DNA of 64,000 bases. Source: Paramecium octaurelia (Eukaryota > Ciliophora > Oligohymenophorea > Peniculida > Parameciidae). A program made the translations under genes and the position numbers. The stretch spans positions 275,754-339,753 of the forward strand of contig CAJJDP010000134.1 of the NCBI GenBank assembly GCA_905182995.1. The letters run 5' to 3'. Below, piece after piece: positions 11,314-22,616 of this stretch. Each line of letters begins with the position of its first letter. Position 1 is the stretch's first letter. The notes below the pieces were generated by a model that did not search any database, was not told the origin of the DNA, and saw nothing but the letters and a program-made list of their open reading frames with translations.

Positions 11314-12347
11314 TATTCAATGATATATTATTTAAATTATAATTTACTTTCAACCTTCACTAATATTTATATACTACATTTTGCACTATAATCAATATTC
11401 TATATTTTAAAATATAGAATATAAATAAATTAAATTTTAATATGAACTTGAAGATATATTAACAATTTAAATATATATATAATCACAATTTTATTAATAT
11501 TATCCATCATTCGTTTTAGAGCTTATTGATACCTTTTTCTCGAAAACCTCATTCCAAGTTATCAAATATTTTCCATCATTACATTCTGATATATTTGCTT
11601 ATATTGGTAATTAGGTTTGATATAGACTTATAATCATTTGAATTAACTGACTTGAACTATGATAATGTATATAGCTAAGCAATTATCCAGTAACCTTATC
11701 AAATATTCTAATACATTAAAATATTAATACTTTTCTATTATTAATACTAAATATGTTGCGAATTATTTATAAAATTGATCCAACTAGCTTGAAAGGCTTT
11801 ATTTGCTTAGAATGTTAATAATTATTTCATTGATATAATTATCTTAAAATGACCAAGTAATTATTTATTTGAAGAGTAATGTTCATAGATTTACATCAAA
11901 AAGAAATTATTTCACATTCTTTTATTTCATTAACATTAGCCATCCTATTGATCCTCATACTCAATCATGACATCTTAATATTTATCTAATAAGTAAATCC
12001 AATCAATAAATTAACTTGCTTTAAAAAGATAAAAATAATGATGATTATTATTTCACTCTAATATTTATAATCTTTATTAATTGTTAACAAATAAGCTAAA
12101 TTAAAATATAACTAATATTTATTGTTGAAGATATATCAATATATATCAGATTTGAATAAATTTTGTGGGCGGATCATAGATAATAAGTTAAGATTATATG
12201 ATATCATAATAATATAACATTTGATTATTGATTAAATTTAAATATTAGAATAAATTACCCAACTTTTAGAACATTTAATAATTTGATAAAAACTACTAAA
12301 ATGTAATTTCATTTTGTTGTCATATGAATAAATTAAGATTTGTTTGA
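11314..12347. other. AT-rich spacer
   Basis: About 1 kb of very AT-rich sequence with dense TGA in all frames and no recognisable motif. It contains the upstream flank of the GyrI-like gene. Confidence 0.45.
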
Positions 12348-12695
12348 TAATACTTTACCGTTAATCCTCTAATTATTCTGCCATCGTTACTCAGAATAAG
12401 CCTATCGCCATTTCATGCAAAATTGGATTACTTGTCAGATTATTGTGATTGGGATCCTATAAAATTGTTGTTCAAAAAACCTTTTGATGGGATACATTGC
12501 TTAAAAGCACTAGATCCTCTAGATAGTAGTTCAAATCACATATAAAACAAATTTGACAGTCTAAAACAAAATTGTTCAGATTATATTGTAGCTGTAGATC
12601 CAATAGCAAATTTGATATGGCTGTCTATAACTTAATCAATCATTGAAGGGTATGTTTTCATACTTGGTTTTTCTAAAAAGTTTGCATAAACATGA
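12348..12695 (+). other. Coding-like open frame without start, possible gene remnant
   Basis: 115 codons open between TGA 12345 and TGA 12693. The translation includes an Asp-rich block (DYCDWDPIKLLFKKPFDGIH, LKALDPLDSSSNH) richer in acidic residues and Pro than random AT-rich frames. There is no ATG and no joining intron that I can place. Could be an exon of a decayed gene. Confidence 0.25.
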
Positions 12696-13231
12696 GAATT
12701 ATTAAATTAGTCCTGATGTTTCAATTTTAGATATTGGTTCACAAAAATATTTAAACTACATTTCTCTTTTTTTTTTCAATTTTATACAAATAATTAAGTT
12801 ATCTAACAGGATTCAAATGTAATAATATGCCAATATTTAAGTGTAATATTTAGTTAATTATTTCTGGATAATTATATTTTTTCTACAAAAACAAAGGTAG
12901 AATTAACAAGGTATTAATGTTAAGCAAAGAAAATAACTCTTTAGAATGTGGTGTAATAATGAGAAGACTGATTAACTATTGCAGTTAATATTAATTCACC
13001 ATTTTATTATTATTTATGAGAACTAATTTCAAATCAACAATTTTCTATAATCCATAGAGATTCATTCTAAAAGTAAGTTAAATATTTAAAATATCAATTC
13101 AAATCAACAATAAATATTTAAAAGTACTATTAATCATAAATAAGCGAAACTATTTTGATAATATTATTATACCTTAGCTTCTCAATCGTTAATAATTATA
13201 CTTTTTATATTTGTAATTTAACATAATAATT
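12696..13231. other. Spacer upstream of the membrane-protein gene
   Basis: AT-rich sequence before the ATG at 13232. No element recognised; presumably includes the promoter of the next gene. Confidence 0.4.
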
Positions 13232-16200
13232 ATGAAATTATTTGTTCCATTCATTTTAATATCATCACTATTGTTTAAGAAGTTATCATGCTAGTTCATT
13301 TAATGCGAAACTATTACATTAGAAAAAGGAGAGGCTTTTTTTACGAAAAAATCCAACCCTTTGATATGCGAGGCTGATGATGATGATTCAAATAAATTAA
13401 ATTTTAGTGAATATAGTATTATAAAGCAATAAGCAAGAGTTGAAAATTTTTAAGTAAAATAAATAATTTCAAATTTAATACTTCCACCTTTTATCATAGA
13501 CTAAATTTTTGAGAATCTATATTGTCATCTCAGAAAATCTGAATATTACTTTATCTCTTGTATTAAAGAAAGCAATTTAAAGAATAATACAAGGTAGAAT
13601 ATTTAAGATTTATCAACTATATTTTTAAAGTTAAATATTTAAGAGAGTAATATTTGTTAGGAATTTTTTTTCAATGAAAATTAAGAATTTGATATATTTT
13701 GCATTTAAGGTTTCGATTTGAACCTATACAGAATTAATTTTTAATCCTAAACTATTTTAAACTAAAAATTTAATATAGAGTAGTTTGAAAATGAAGGCTG
13801 CAAAAGATAGTATTTAAAATTAAAAGATTCTCTTTTTTTAATAGTCTTCTATTAATGTTCAAATTGGGGGATTTTTACATATACTAATAACACAATAAAT
13901 TTGATTTTAAATGAGGAAATAGCATAGAGAAAATATTTTCATAAAATTTAATACCTTGAAAATGTTTAATTATGTTAGCTGAATTTTTATTTAATAGTAG
14001 AAACTGGTTACTATCAGTTTGGTTTTAATAATTAGAACAAATTATCCTTTTATATGCAGAATAGCAATCTTTCAAATTTAAAACAATTGGTAATCTCGTA
14101 GAATTGTAATTTAGTATATTACATTCAATATTCTGCTTAGGATAATAAGACTATCATTTACAACAGTAGACATTCTTACCAAGTTGATGACATTTCATTG
14201 TTTGCTGTACATCTATTTCAGAACATCCTTTTTATTCAATTTACTAACTAACTTTAAGTGATTTTTAGTAAACTATTTTAATAAGTTATCATCATTGATT
14301 CATCCAAAATTTATATCAATTCACAATTTAATACATTATATTAATTAGATTTAATATCGGACGAAATCATTTTTTATGTGCTATGCTATCCTAGGAACTT
14401 CATTCGCCCAACAAAAACATATGTACATCTTATTTATGGTCAATCATCCCTTTTTGAATTTAATAACAGATGTTATAAGATCAATTATAATTCAGAATAA
14501 TCTATCTTATCAAATACAACTCTTGAATTTGATGATATTTGTCAAAACCGAAGTATTGTACATTACAGCAAATAAGGATTAAGTTTAATGAATCAATATC
14601 AAATACAGTGGTCTAATATTTCTGATTTTAATATCAGTATTTTTGATAATTAAAGGTTGAATTAAATCTGCTCGATAGAAAAACAAGTCTACATTAAAAA
14701 TTACACCTTGATTTAGTATAATAAATAATATAAATTTCTTTTATTCAAAACTGACAATTACATTTATAAGTACAATTGCAGAACAATTAAGCGATTAAAC
14801 CTTTTTATTATGCAAAGTTTCCTTAATAATTCATCTAATTTCTTGATTATTTGATAATTTTTAGTGATAAATAAGCATATACATTTCGAATAGAGTAAAC
14901 CAAAATTGTTATGTTTAAAGTTATGGTATATGAAATTTAATATCTTTTGGGAGTACATTTGATTAATAATTAAATAATTGAATACAAACTTAATCTCGAA
15001 TAACTATCGATCCTAAATGTTGTTGATTTGAACGAAAATGAAATTATTAGACCAATAACATACTAAATTAATTAAGACTATTTTAGTATAGCAGTTCGAC
15101 ATGACATGAAAACCTTCATTATATTATTCTCAATTTAAAAAACATCACTTAAATTAATAAATACTATTCAAATTGGAAGAGATTCATTTTTTTTCCATGA
15201 ATAGTATTTGATTTATTATGACAAAGAAGACATTTTAATTATGTTCAACATGGCAAACTTTGAGATATAAATTGAGAATGTTCATTTGTTTAAAAGTCAC
15301 AAGTAATCATTCAATTTTAATATTGTTCCAATTAATTCAAATGAATCTAGTATCAGTTTATAATTCACATTAAGACACTACAATAAATGTTATTAATTGT
15401 AAAAAAAAACAAACAATGCCTCTTTATATTATTCTTTCCATAACAAAACTAAAATTTATCCTACTAATTATTTTTATGGTCCTATTGACACCCTCAAATT
15501 GCTTGAGAATGATAAATTTTAGATAGAAGGTCCATTGGTAGTTTCTAAAGTGTCTCTTGATGCTGAAGAAGGCAAAATATACACAATGAATCTCAATACC
15601 ATTTTTAGGCTATCAATTTCAGAATTCTATACCTAGTATTTTAAAATAATACTTTTTTATTATTCAATAAACTGAATAAATATAATTTATATATTCAAGA
15701 ACATATATTATTAGATATCATTCTAATAAATCCTTAATCAACATTTATGATATTTAGGAAAAATGGAACTGAAATTTTTAGAGGAGTGACTTATTGTATT
15801 GATGAAATAACGCATTAATTATAAAAGGAACCTTTATTTGAGGTGAAATTCGATCTAAATGATAGAGAAAAAGGATTTCAAAGTATTAAAACTGGAAATT
15901 TAATTGTTTTTAAAGGATTGCCTATTTTATTAATTTACCAAATAGTTGAATTGAATCTTAAATTAATTCCAAACTAATTTAATATTATTGAAATTATTAA
16001 AATCAAAGGCGATAATTAACTTTATGTTTCACTCTCTTTAGAGATGAATGATATTCTCCTTTTCTAAATTCTGATTGTTAATGAGATTCAATTTGAATCA
16101 AAAGGATCTGCAATTCTTAAATTTGAAAATATTAGAGTTGAGCTTTTCAACCATTTTAGAAACTATCAATTAATTTCATTTGATAAATTTCGTATGCTCG

Positions 16201-16847
16201 AATTTTTAGAATGCCTGATTGAGGATGGACAAGTTAAAATCATAGGGTTGTTAATGATTGAGGAAACTTAAGTGATCAGCGAAATTATAATTTAAATGGT
16301 GAGTTTTAGGATCTCTTACAATCTAATAAAAATTACAAGAATTAATCTCAAATCAGATGATGAAGTATAGTTAGTTTATTATTGTTAAAATATCTTAATT
16401 TTAAGGTTGTCATCTAGTGCAATCACTTACTTTTACGATTTAACAGGAAATTAAGTCATCACAGATTATATTGGAAGACAGACAGGATTGTACCATAGTT
16501 ATCATATCCTTAATACTACTCATCTTGTTGTTTACTCAAATTTGGAAGATATAATATTTTTTGCAGAAGTGGGTTATGAAATTCATTTTAATGAAGTATA
16601 TTAAGGAAATAATACATTTACATTAGTTGCTCAAAACATGTTATCATCAATACAATTAAATGTAACAATGATAGATATTAATCATGGCTAGATACAAGAT
16701 TAGAATTTTATAATCATTTATCTATCAATATTTATTTTAACTTTAGTTGTCTATTTTCTTATTAGAAGAAGGAAAATTAAATATTAATTGCTGAATAATT
16801 AAAAATTTGATGGAATAGATTTGAATAATCAATAACAAAATGACTGA
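13232..16847 (+). pseudogene. Large type I membrane protein gene with at least two frame shifts
   Basis: The ATG at 13232 starts a signal-like peptide (MKLFVPFILISSLLF). A frame of 540 codons follows to TGA 14852. A second frame (about 14757-15675) and a third (about 15566-16847) continue protein-like sequence. The third ends in a clear membrane span (FIIIYLSIFILTLVVYFLI), a basic stop-transfer RRRK and a short Gln/Asn tail before TGA 16845-16847. Overall the architecture is signal, long ectodomain, one span, short cytosolic tail. No extracellular domain is recognised. I could not find GT..AG introns of the needed length (3n+2) at either break, so indels, in the genome or the assembly, are likely. 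If corrected the protein would be about 1200 aa. Confidence 0.6.
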
Positions 16848-16933
16848 TTATAAAATATTTTAGTGTTAAAAATAAGAATTCTATGAAGGGATACCTATTT
16901 TTTATAATAAAAATAATTGAATACTATATGATT

Positions 16934-18221
16934 TCATAAATTATCAGCGAAATTCATTGGTAACTCTTCAACCTGAGTTGAATAGTACTATTCAATTTCA
17001 TTTAGAATTCTGAAGTCTTCTTACCTTATCAAGGTAATGGCCACTCCCTTTCTTCCAAATTTACCCTTTCTTCCAATTCTGAAAATGTATAATTCCTTTG
17101 ATATTGGTACATCATAATTGATAATCAAAGATACATATTCAATATCAAGACCTTTGATAATATATTCAAACAATACATCTTCCTAAAATATCAGTAGCAA
17201 TCAATATTTTTTGAATTCCTTATTTAAAATCCTTAATAATCTCATCCCTTTATTGTTAACTCATGCCTTGATGTATTTGAACTACATTAAATTTACCTTC
17301 TAACATTTTATTTGCTAACCATTCACATTTTTATTTTGTTGAGCAATAGACAACTGATTAGGTAATAGCTGCTGTCTCATATAAATCACATAAAGTCTCG
17401 AACTTCCATTCCTCTTTATCAACTTGAATAAAGAACTATTTAATTCCTTCTAATGTCAGTTCATTTTTATTGTCCATGATCATGAGTGGATTGTTGAAGA
17501 ATTTCTCAATCAAATCTAGTATATCTAAAGATAAAGTTGATGTGACTAAGACATTCTAAATTTTTGGTTGCAAATATTTATAAATACAGTAAACCTATAA
17601 TTTAGATTCATCAATCAACATTTCATCAGCTTAATCCAAAATTATCATTTTTAAATGGCCAAAACTTAATTCCATTCTCTAAATTAAATTAAAAACTCTA
17701 TCAAGAGTACCTAAGACTATTTAAATTCCTTGTTAAAGTACACTGATATCATCCTATATAGAATTTCCTTCAGAAAATGCATGAACTATTGGTATTTCAC
17801 AAAATGTCTTACTTGAAACATTAAGAAATTTGCCCAAAGTTTTTATTAAGTCTGCATTTTATTCTGTTTATTTCCTTGTTTTCTACAAAATCAACGCCTA
17901 GATTTTTCTATGAAGAATTATAAAAAACTTCTACTTTACAGATAAATCAACAACTGATAGTACTGATAAACTAATTGCTGTTGTTTTCCCTGTACTCCTA
18001 TAATTCTAGATTAAAACATCTCGACCCTAAACCATTGGGACCAATGCTCTCTGTTGAACTTCTTATGGTAGTGTAAAACCAAAAGCATCAATACCTTTGT
18101 TGATATTTATTGTACCTCTCAAAAGTTCTTTCCTTAGTTGCATAGATTCAAAGGTTGCATAAATAATTTGTTCTTCCTTAGTTTTCCATTCTACATTATC
18201 ATTTAAATGTTACTTATCCAT
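16934..18221 (-). CDS. eIF4A-like DEAD-box protein with degenerate catalytic motifs (420 aa)
   Basis: The length and end ([11 protein letters not shown]) match eIF4A-type RNA helicases. The nine-motif order is kept, but key residues differ. Motif I is NYRSTGKT (73-80; usual A.SGTGKT). Motif Ia lacks PTRELA. Motif II is DQAD (196-199; usual DEAD). Motif III is TST (227-229; usual SAT). The RG(I/L)D motif is RCLD (348-351). Motif VI is [13 protein letters not shown] (372-384; usual HRIGRSGRFGRKG). The DQAD glutamine is a TAA codon, one base from GAA. Known eIF4A proteins with Glu-to-Gln in motif II lose ATP hydrolysis. The frame is open apart from one 25-nt intron. This is probably a non-catalytic paralogue or an early pseudogene rather than working eIF4A. 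Confidence 0.85.
17152..17176 (-). other. 25-nt intron in the eIF4A-like gene
   Basis: Minus strand begins GTATTG and ends TCAAAG. Removal joins ATDILGR to [16 protein letters not shown] and avoids an in-frame TGA. Phase 1. Confidence 0.85.
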
Positions 18222-18758
18222 AATTAGATATTTAATAATTTATTATATTACAACCCAAATTATGAGGAATTTCTCTTTATGATATTAAGAATAATTAACA
18301 TATAAATAGTGAAAAGTTTATAATGATTCAATAAAAACAGTCATGTTTTATATTATATTAATTTTGTCAATCAAAACTTCCTACATTTTAATTTATAATT
18401 GCATACGCATATAATAAATTGTTAATCTGAGTTAGAATATAGAATCAAAAAGAAAGTGGAAAAAATTAAGGAATATATATTAAGAAAGAGTCAACAAAAT
18501 CTAAATTCAATCTCCATTCTATTCAATACTAAATGATACAACGATTTATTATTAACTACCATTCATAAATTACAATTTTGACGTAGATATGTATCAAAAA
18601 AATTTTGAGTTCTTTGATAATCTTAATCTTAAAAAGATCTACTTGCTATTTTTGGCTAAAATGTATCATAATTAGAATATAAAGTTGAAGATTGAAATAG
18701 ATATATTCCTTTTATAAAAAATCTAAAATTTGATTAATTTTATCATTCTATAAATAAA
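18222..18758. other. Divergent intergenic region
   Basis: 537 bases between the start codons of the minus-strand eIF4A-like gene and the plus-strand PX gene. It must carry both promoters. AT-rich, no named element. Confidence 0.5.
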
Positions 18759-20165
18759 ATGATGCGAAAAGACTAAGTATAACGATATCTTATATAAGAT
18801 CAATTAGAAATTAGACCAAACTAAGGAACAATTCAATCAATAAGAACAAGAAGAATAATAAGTCAGTACTAGTTCGATTATTCCATACTAATAGTAAACT
18901 AGTGATGCACTCTTGCAAAAAAATGAAAATTAGATATCAATAGTCATTAATGTGAGCAGACCCATGGAAATTAAAAATTCGTAATTCAAAAGTTACAAGG
19001 TATACACTATTGAAGGATCAGATGCTTGGGGGAAGTTTAAAACTGAAAGAAGATTTAAAGAATTTTAGGCTTTAAGATTATCTCTAAAGAAATTCTGGAT
19101 TGGATTTTACATTCCACCTCTTTCAGAAAAAATAGTAAATCCAAATAAGGATCAATTAAAAGAGAGGCATAAAATATTAAATTATTTTGTAAAAAGAATT
19201 TCGTAATTAGAGTATTTATATTATTCTGTATAATTTGCAAAAATATTTTTAAGGCCAAATGAAACTGAAATATGCAAAGTATAAATTCATTTGCTTCATT
19301 AGGTTTTGGAAAGCTTAAAACCACCTGATATACTCTATTAAATTTACGTTGTAAAGTAGGTTTTCCAAATAAATTCAGAGTAATATGATGAACAGAAGCT
19401 GTAGATTTAATTAAAGAATGTTTAGACATTCTTGTATAACTCTAAATTTTTATTATTTAAATTATCTAGAAAAATTTAGGAAATGATTGACAATAGCAAA
19501 AAATAAAAAGAATAGATCAATTCTGTTATTGGTGCTGAATGTGAATAATCTGAAAAATTTGTAATGTAAGATAGCATAGAAAACTAAAATGGAAAGATGA
19601 AAAGCTCTGAAATCGGTGTAAAAATTAGATCAAATTTGGAGAATATGGTATTTTAAATTCATAATAATTTAGATTTAAACTAGGGATATTTACATAGAAA
19701 AGATTCATGATTTAATAAAAACAGAATAAATGGATATAGATGCGTTTCTGGAAGGGTTTTAACGAAGATCAGAAATGGTTTCTTAACAAAAGTATGACAG
19801 AGCTAAATTGAATTAATGGGAATATGAAAAATATGAAATCGAGTATTTGAGTCCAAATGATAAATGCTAGTTGAAATATATCTAAGAAAATCTAAATTAG
19901 GTATATTTTTCATTATTAATATTTTCAGTGCAATAAGGAAATCAGTAAATTCAATCATTTCAATTTATTAATGATGAATTTAGAGGTGACAAAAATATTT
20001 GAGAAATTTAAACATGATTAACATTAATTCTACTTGAAAATCATCAAAGATATATCTAATTTGGAGTTATAAAACTTATCAATAATGCAACAAAATTGGA
20101 AAAGCATTGAAAACCTCGCATAATTAAAATTAGATAAAAAAATAAATTATTAGATGTCTTTATGA
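18759..20165 (+). CDS. PX-domain sorting nexin-like protein (435 aa)
   Basis: The PX (phox) domain at about residues 60-165 reads SYKVYTIEGSDAWGKF, then TERRFKEFQALRLSL with the conserved RRF that contacts PI3P, IPPLSEK (the proline loop), RHKILNYFVKRISQ and FAKIFLRP. PX domains dock sorting nexins on endosomes. The remaining 270 residues are helical and charged, with the spacing of a BAR/Vps5-type dimerisation region (Trp, Tyr and Lys-rich helices), suggesting an SNX-BAR protein of retromer type; that part is inference. The N-terminus is a Gln/Glu-rich tail. Four introns of 22-28 nt give a length exactly divisible by three. The two ATGs at 18759 and 18762 are both possible starts. Confidence 0.88.
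18777..18798 (+). other. 22-nt intron 1 of the PX gene
   Basis: Begins GTATAA and ends ATATAAG. Joins MMRKDQ to INQKLDQTKEQ. Phase 0. Confidence 0.8.
19279..19302 (+). other. 24-nt intron 2 of the PX gene
   Basis: Begins GTATAAAT and ends CATTAG, phase 0, just after the PX domain. Removal is needed to avoid losing the frame into the helical region. Confidence 0.8.
19648..19672 (+). other. 25-nt intron 3 of the PX gene
   Basis: Begins GTATTTT and ends AATTTAG. Joins NLENM to IQTRDIYIEKIHDLIK and bypasses an in-frame TGA. Confidence 0.82.
19901..19928 (+). other. 28-nt intron 4 of the PX gene
   Basis: Begins GTATATTTTTC and ends TTTTCAG. Joins QENLNQ to CNKEISKFNH. The longest intron placed in this window. 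Confidence 0.82.
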
Positions 20166-20476
20166 AGGCTAAATTTGAGTGAGTAATATAAATTTGTTCT
20201 TCATTAAATTAGATTAATTTATATATTTATATTCCAGATCAAAATAGTTTGTAGTTTTAATTTTCATTAAAATAAAATTTATATTTATTATAATAACTTA
20301 ATTTTTATTTTAAAAATCTCACTATTCATTTATATCATGGCCATATTATAAGTATAAGTTCAATATCTCAACATATGATTTTTTTTTAATTTAATAATCT
20401 ACTGAAATACTAGAAATCAACTTATAAATTATTAGTTTATCATAAAATAATAAATTTTCATTAAAATTAATTAATA
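20166..20476. other. Intergenic spacer
   Basis: 311 AT-rich bases between the PX gene stop and the zinc-finger/WD40 gene start, same strand. No element recognised. Confidence 0.5.
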
Positions 20477-22180
20477 ATGTTTTCTCCACAAATAATGGAA
20501 AATTTAAATCATTACTAATGCTCTTAAAATCATAATAGACCAATTAAGTCAGCTTGTATTGAACCCAATTATCCTCAAAATAAGAGATTTTTCTGTGAAG
20601 AATGCTTTAAGGCAATTACTATTGAAGTTCATCCTTTAAGCTACGTAAGGTAAAAATTTGAAGATGACCTGAAGACTTCCATCTAGTAATGTGAAATATC
20701 AATATCTCCTTTTTTAAATTTGCTCAAGTAATTCGAATAGAATATTTGCTCCTTAAAAGAATAAATACTATAGGAAATAAATAGTTTAATTAATATAACT
20801 TCAGAATCAATATAAAAAATTTAGGCATTGATAAAAAAATAATTCAGCTATAGCTTCATAGACGCTTTAGAGAAATTGTCAAAAAAGACCCCTATATATT
20901 ACTAACCCTTATTGTTAATACCTAATATTAAGGCATTTAACAATGCTTGGATTAGCTAATTGGATGAAAGATTAGGTAGATTCTTACAATTTGATTAAAG
21001 TAAGTAGGCTGTAGAGATTTTAAAAAATATCAAAAACTTTTAAACATTTCCAAATACATTTGTCTCTTAATAGTAAAGTATTTTCATTCATTCACATAAT
21101 GCTATTTAGGAAAACTAAAAGAGCATCAAGATTGATTAGAATTTATTTTCCATCAAGCATCCTTATTGTTATGCCATTGCTATAAACAAGGAAAAAAATG
21201 TCATCGTTAGTTCTTCTAATAAAAATTTAAGCATCTTTTAAATCAATCAAGGATCAATTAAGCTAGAACAGTTTTGTGATAATAAGTATTCTAAGTATAT
21301 AGTTACACTTATATTCTTGAAATCCGCGACTGCAAACAATACTTTCATCTCCGGTTCATAAGATTCAAATATAGTTATTTGGTTTTAAAATAGAACTCTT
21401 AATCAAAAATATTCTTGGGAACCAAAGTTTTTATTGCAAGGACATGCATCTTGTATTAACTGTACCATTGTTAATCCTTTTGATTCACTTATTATAAGTG
21501 GATCTGATGATACCAAAATCAAATTCTGATCTCCTGAATAGTCTTCTAACAAATGGTGTTGCTAGTAGACTGTTAGAGAGCATTCTAACAGTGTTTTTGG
21601 GTTATCCATCAATTCATAAGGGAACTAATTAATTTCATGTGGTAGAGATTTGCTAAATTTGGTAATGTAGAATTAAAATACTTAAAACTGGTAAATTAAA
21701 TAAAAGATTTACACTTAGAATTATGGGTACAGGTTAAGCTTCATTAATGATAATATATTTACATTTCAACCACACTTAAAGAATAAAAGTGAAATAGAAA
21801 TTTTTTAGATTGATCCAAACACAAAAAACTATATAAAATTAAGAAATTTGTAACTTTAAGGAACCAAAATGGCTTGTTATTATTATTTTCCATAGGTTTA
21901 CATCCCCCAATTAAGTATGCTGATTACTAAGAATGGACATTATGTGGACTTTATTAAGTTTTCATTTACTTAATAACACTTGTTTTAGGATTGCAAATTA
22001 GAGGCTGCATTAGATTTTGGTGTCCTAAGTTATGGGGAGATCTTTGGAACAATAAGTGAAGATGGAGAATATTTAATTACTTGGGATCTATTATCTTTAT
22101 GTATTCAAATTAAGAATTCGATAGAAGCATAGCAATCTTATAATAATGCATTTCGAACATATTCTTATGTATCAATATGA
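20477..22180 (+). pseudogene. Zinc-finger/coiled-coil/WD40 protein gene with one in-frame TGA
   Basis: 568 codons run from ATG 20477 to TGA 22178-22180 without an intron, interrupted only by TGA at 21527-21529 (codon 351). The N-terminus has a B-box-like Cys/His cluster (HYQCSQNHNRPIKSACIE, FFCEECF). A helical Gln/Leu/Lys region follows, then WD40 repeats (SGSQDSNIVIWFQN, ISGSDDTKIKF, SCGRDLLNLVM). The TGA sits exactly where the WD signature Trp of the second blade belongs (KIKF-stop-SPEQ). The frame before and after is fully open. Either a TGG-to-TGA nonsense change or a base-call error; as written, translation would stop in the propeller. Confidence 0.8.
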
Positions 22181-22616
22181 TTTAATTTACTAAGTGTTTT
22201 GAATATTTAAATATTGTAAACATGGTATTATATAGTTACAATGTTCTGAATTAGGATAAGATAAATTCCCAATTTTTAATTTATTTATGTATTTTTTTTC
22301 AAATATTTCCTACTGTTAAACAATTATATTTAATTCGCTCTAAAGCTGCATATATTAATGAAATTAAGACTTCGTCAATTATTCTAGGTGATCAAAAATT
22401 AAGTATTATAGGAGAACAAAGAAAATTTCTCTTAAATTTCAAAGATACTACTTATACAAAATTATTTATCCTTATTTTCATCCAAAATTATCTTATTATT
22501 GTATAATATTTCAAAATTTTTTAAACCTTAAGACATACCCCAAGCCAAGCATCCTCAATATAAGGTCTTCATTAGAATTTTATTGATTATATATTTTAAA
22601 GTTCCAAATATCTAAA
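22181..22616. other. Intergenic spacer upstream of the cysteine-rich gene
   Basis: 436 AT-rich bases that should contain the promoter of the giant surface-protein gene. No specific motif identified. Confidence 0.45.

Noticed and set aside
14690-14860. A short intron repairing the first break of the membrane-protein gene
   Set aside because: Available GT..AG pairs are 12, 22, 30 or 48 nt and none has the length class needed to join the two frames.
19055-19429. Minus-strand open frame of 124 codons
   Set aside because: Antisense shadow of the PX-domain gene, whose domain and four introns are convincing.
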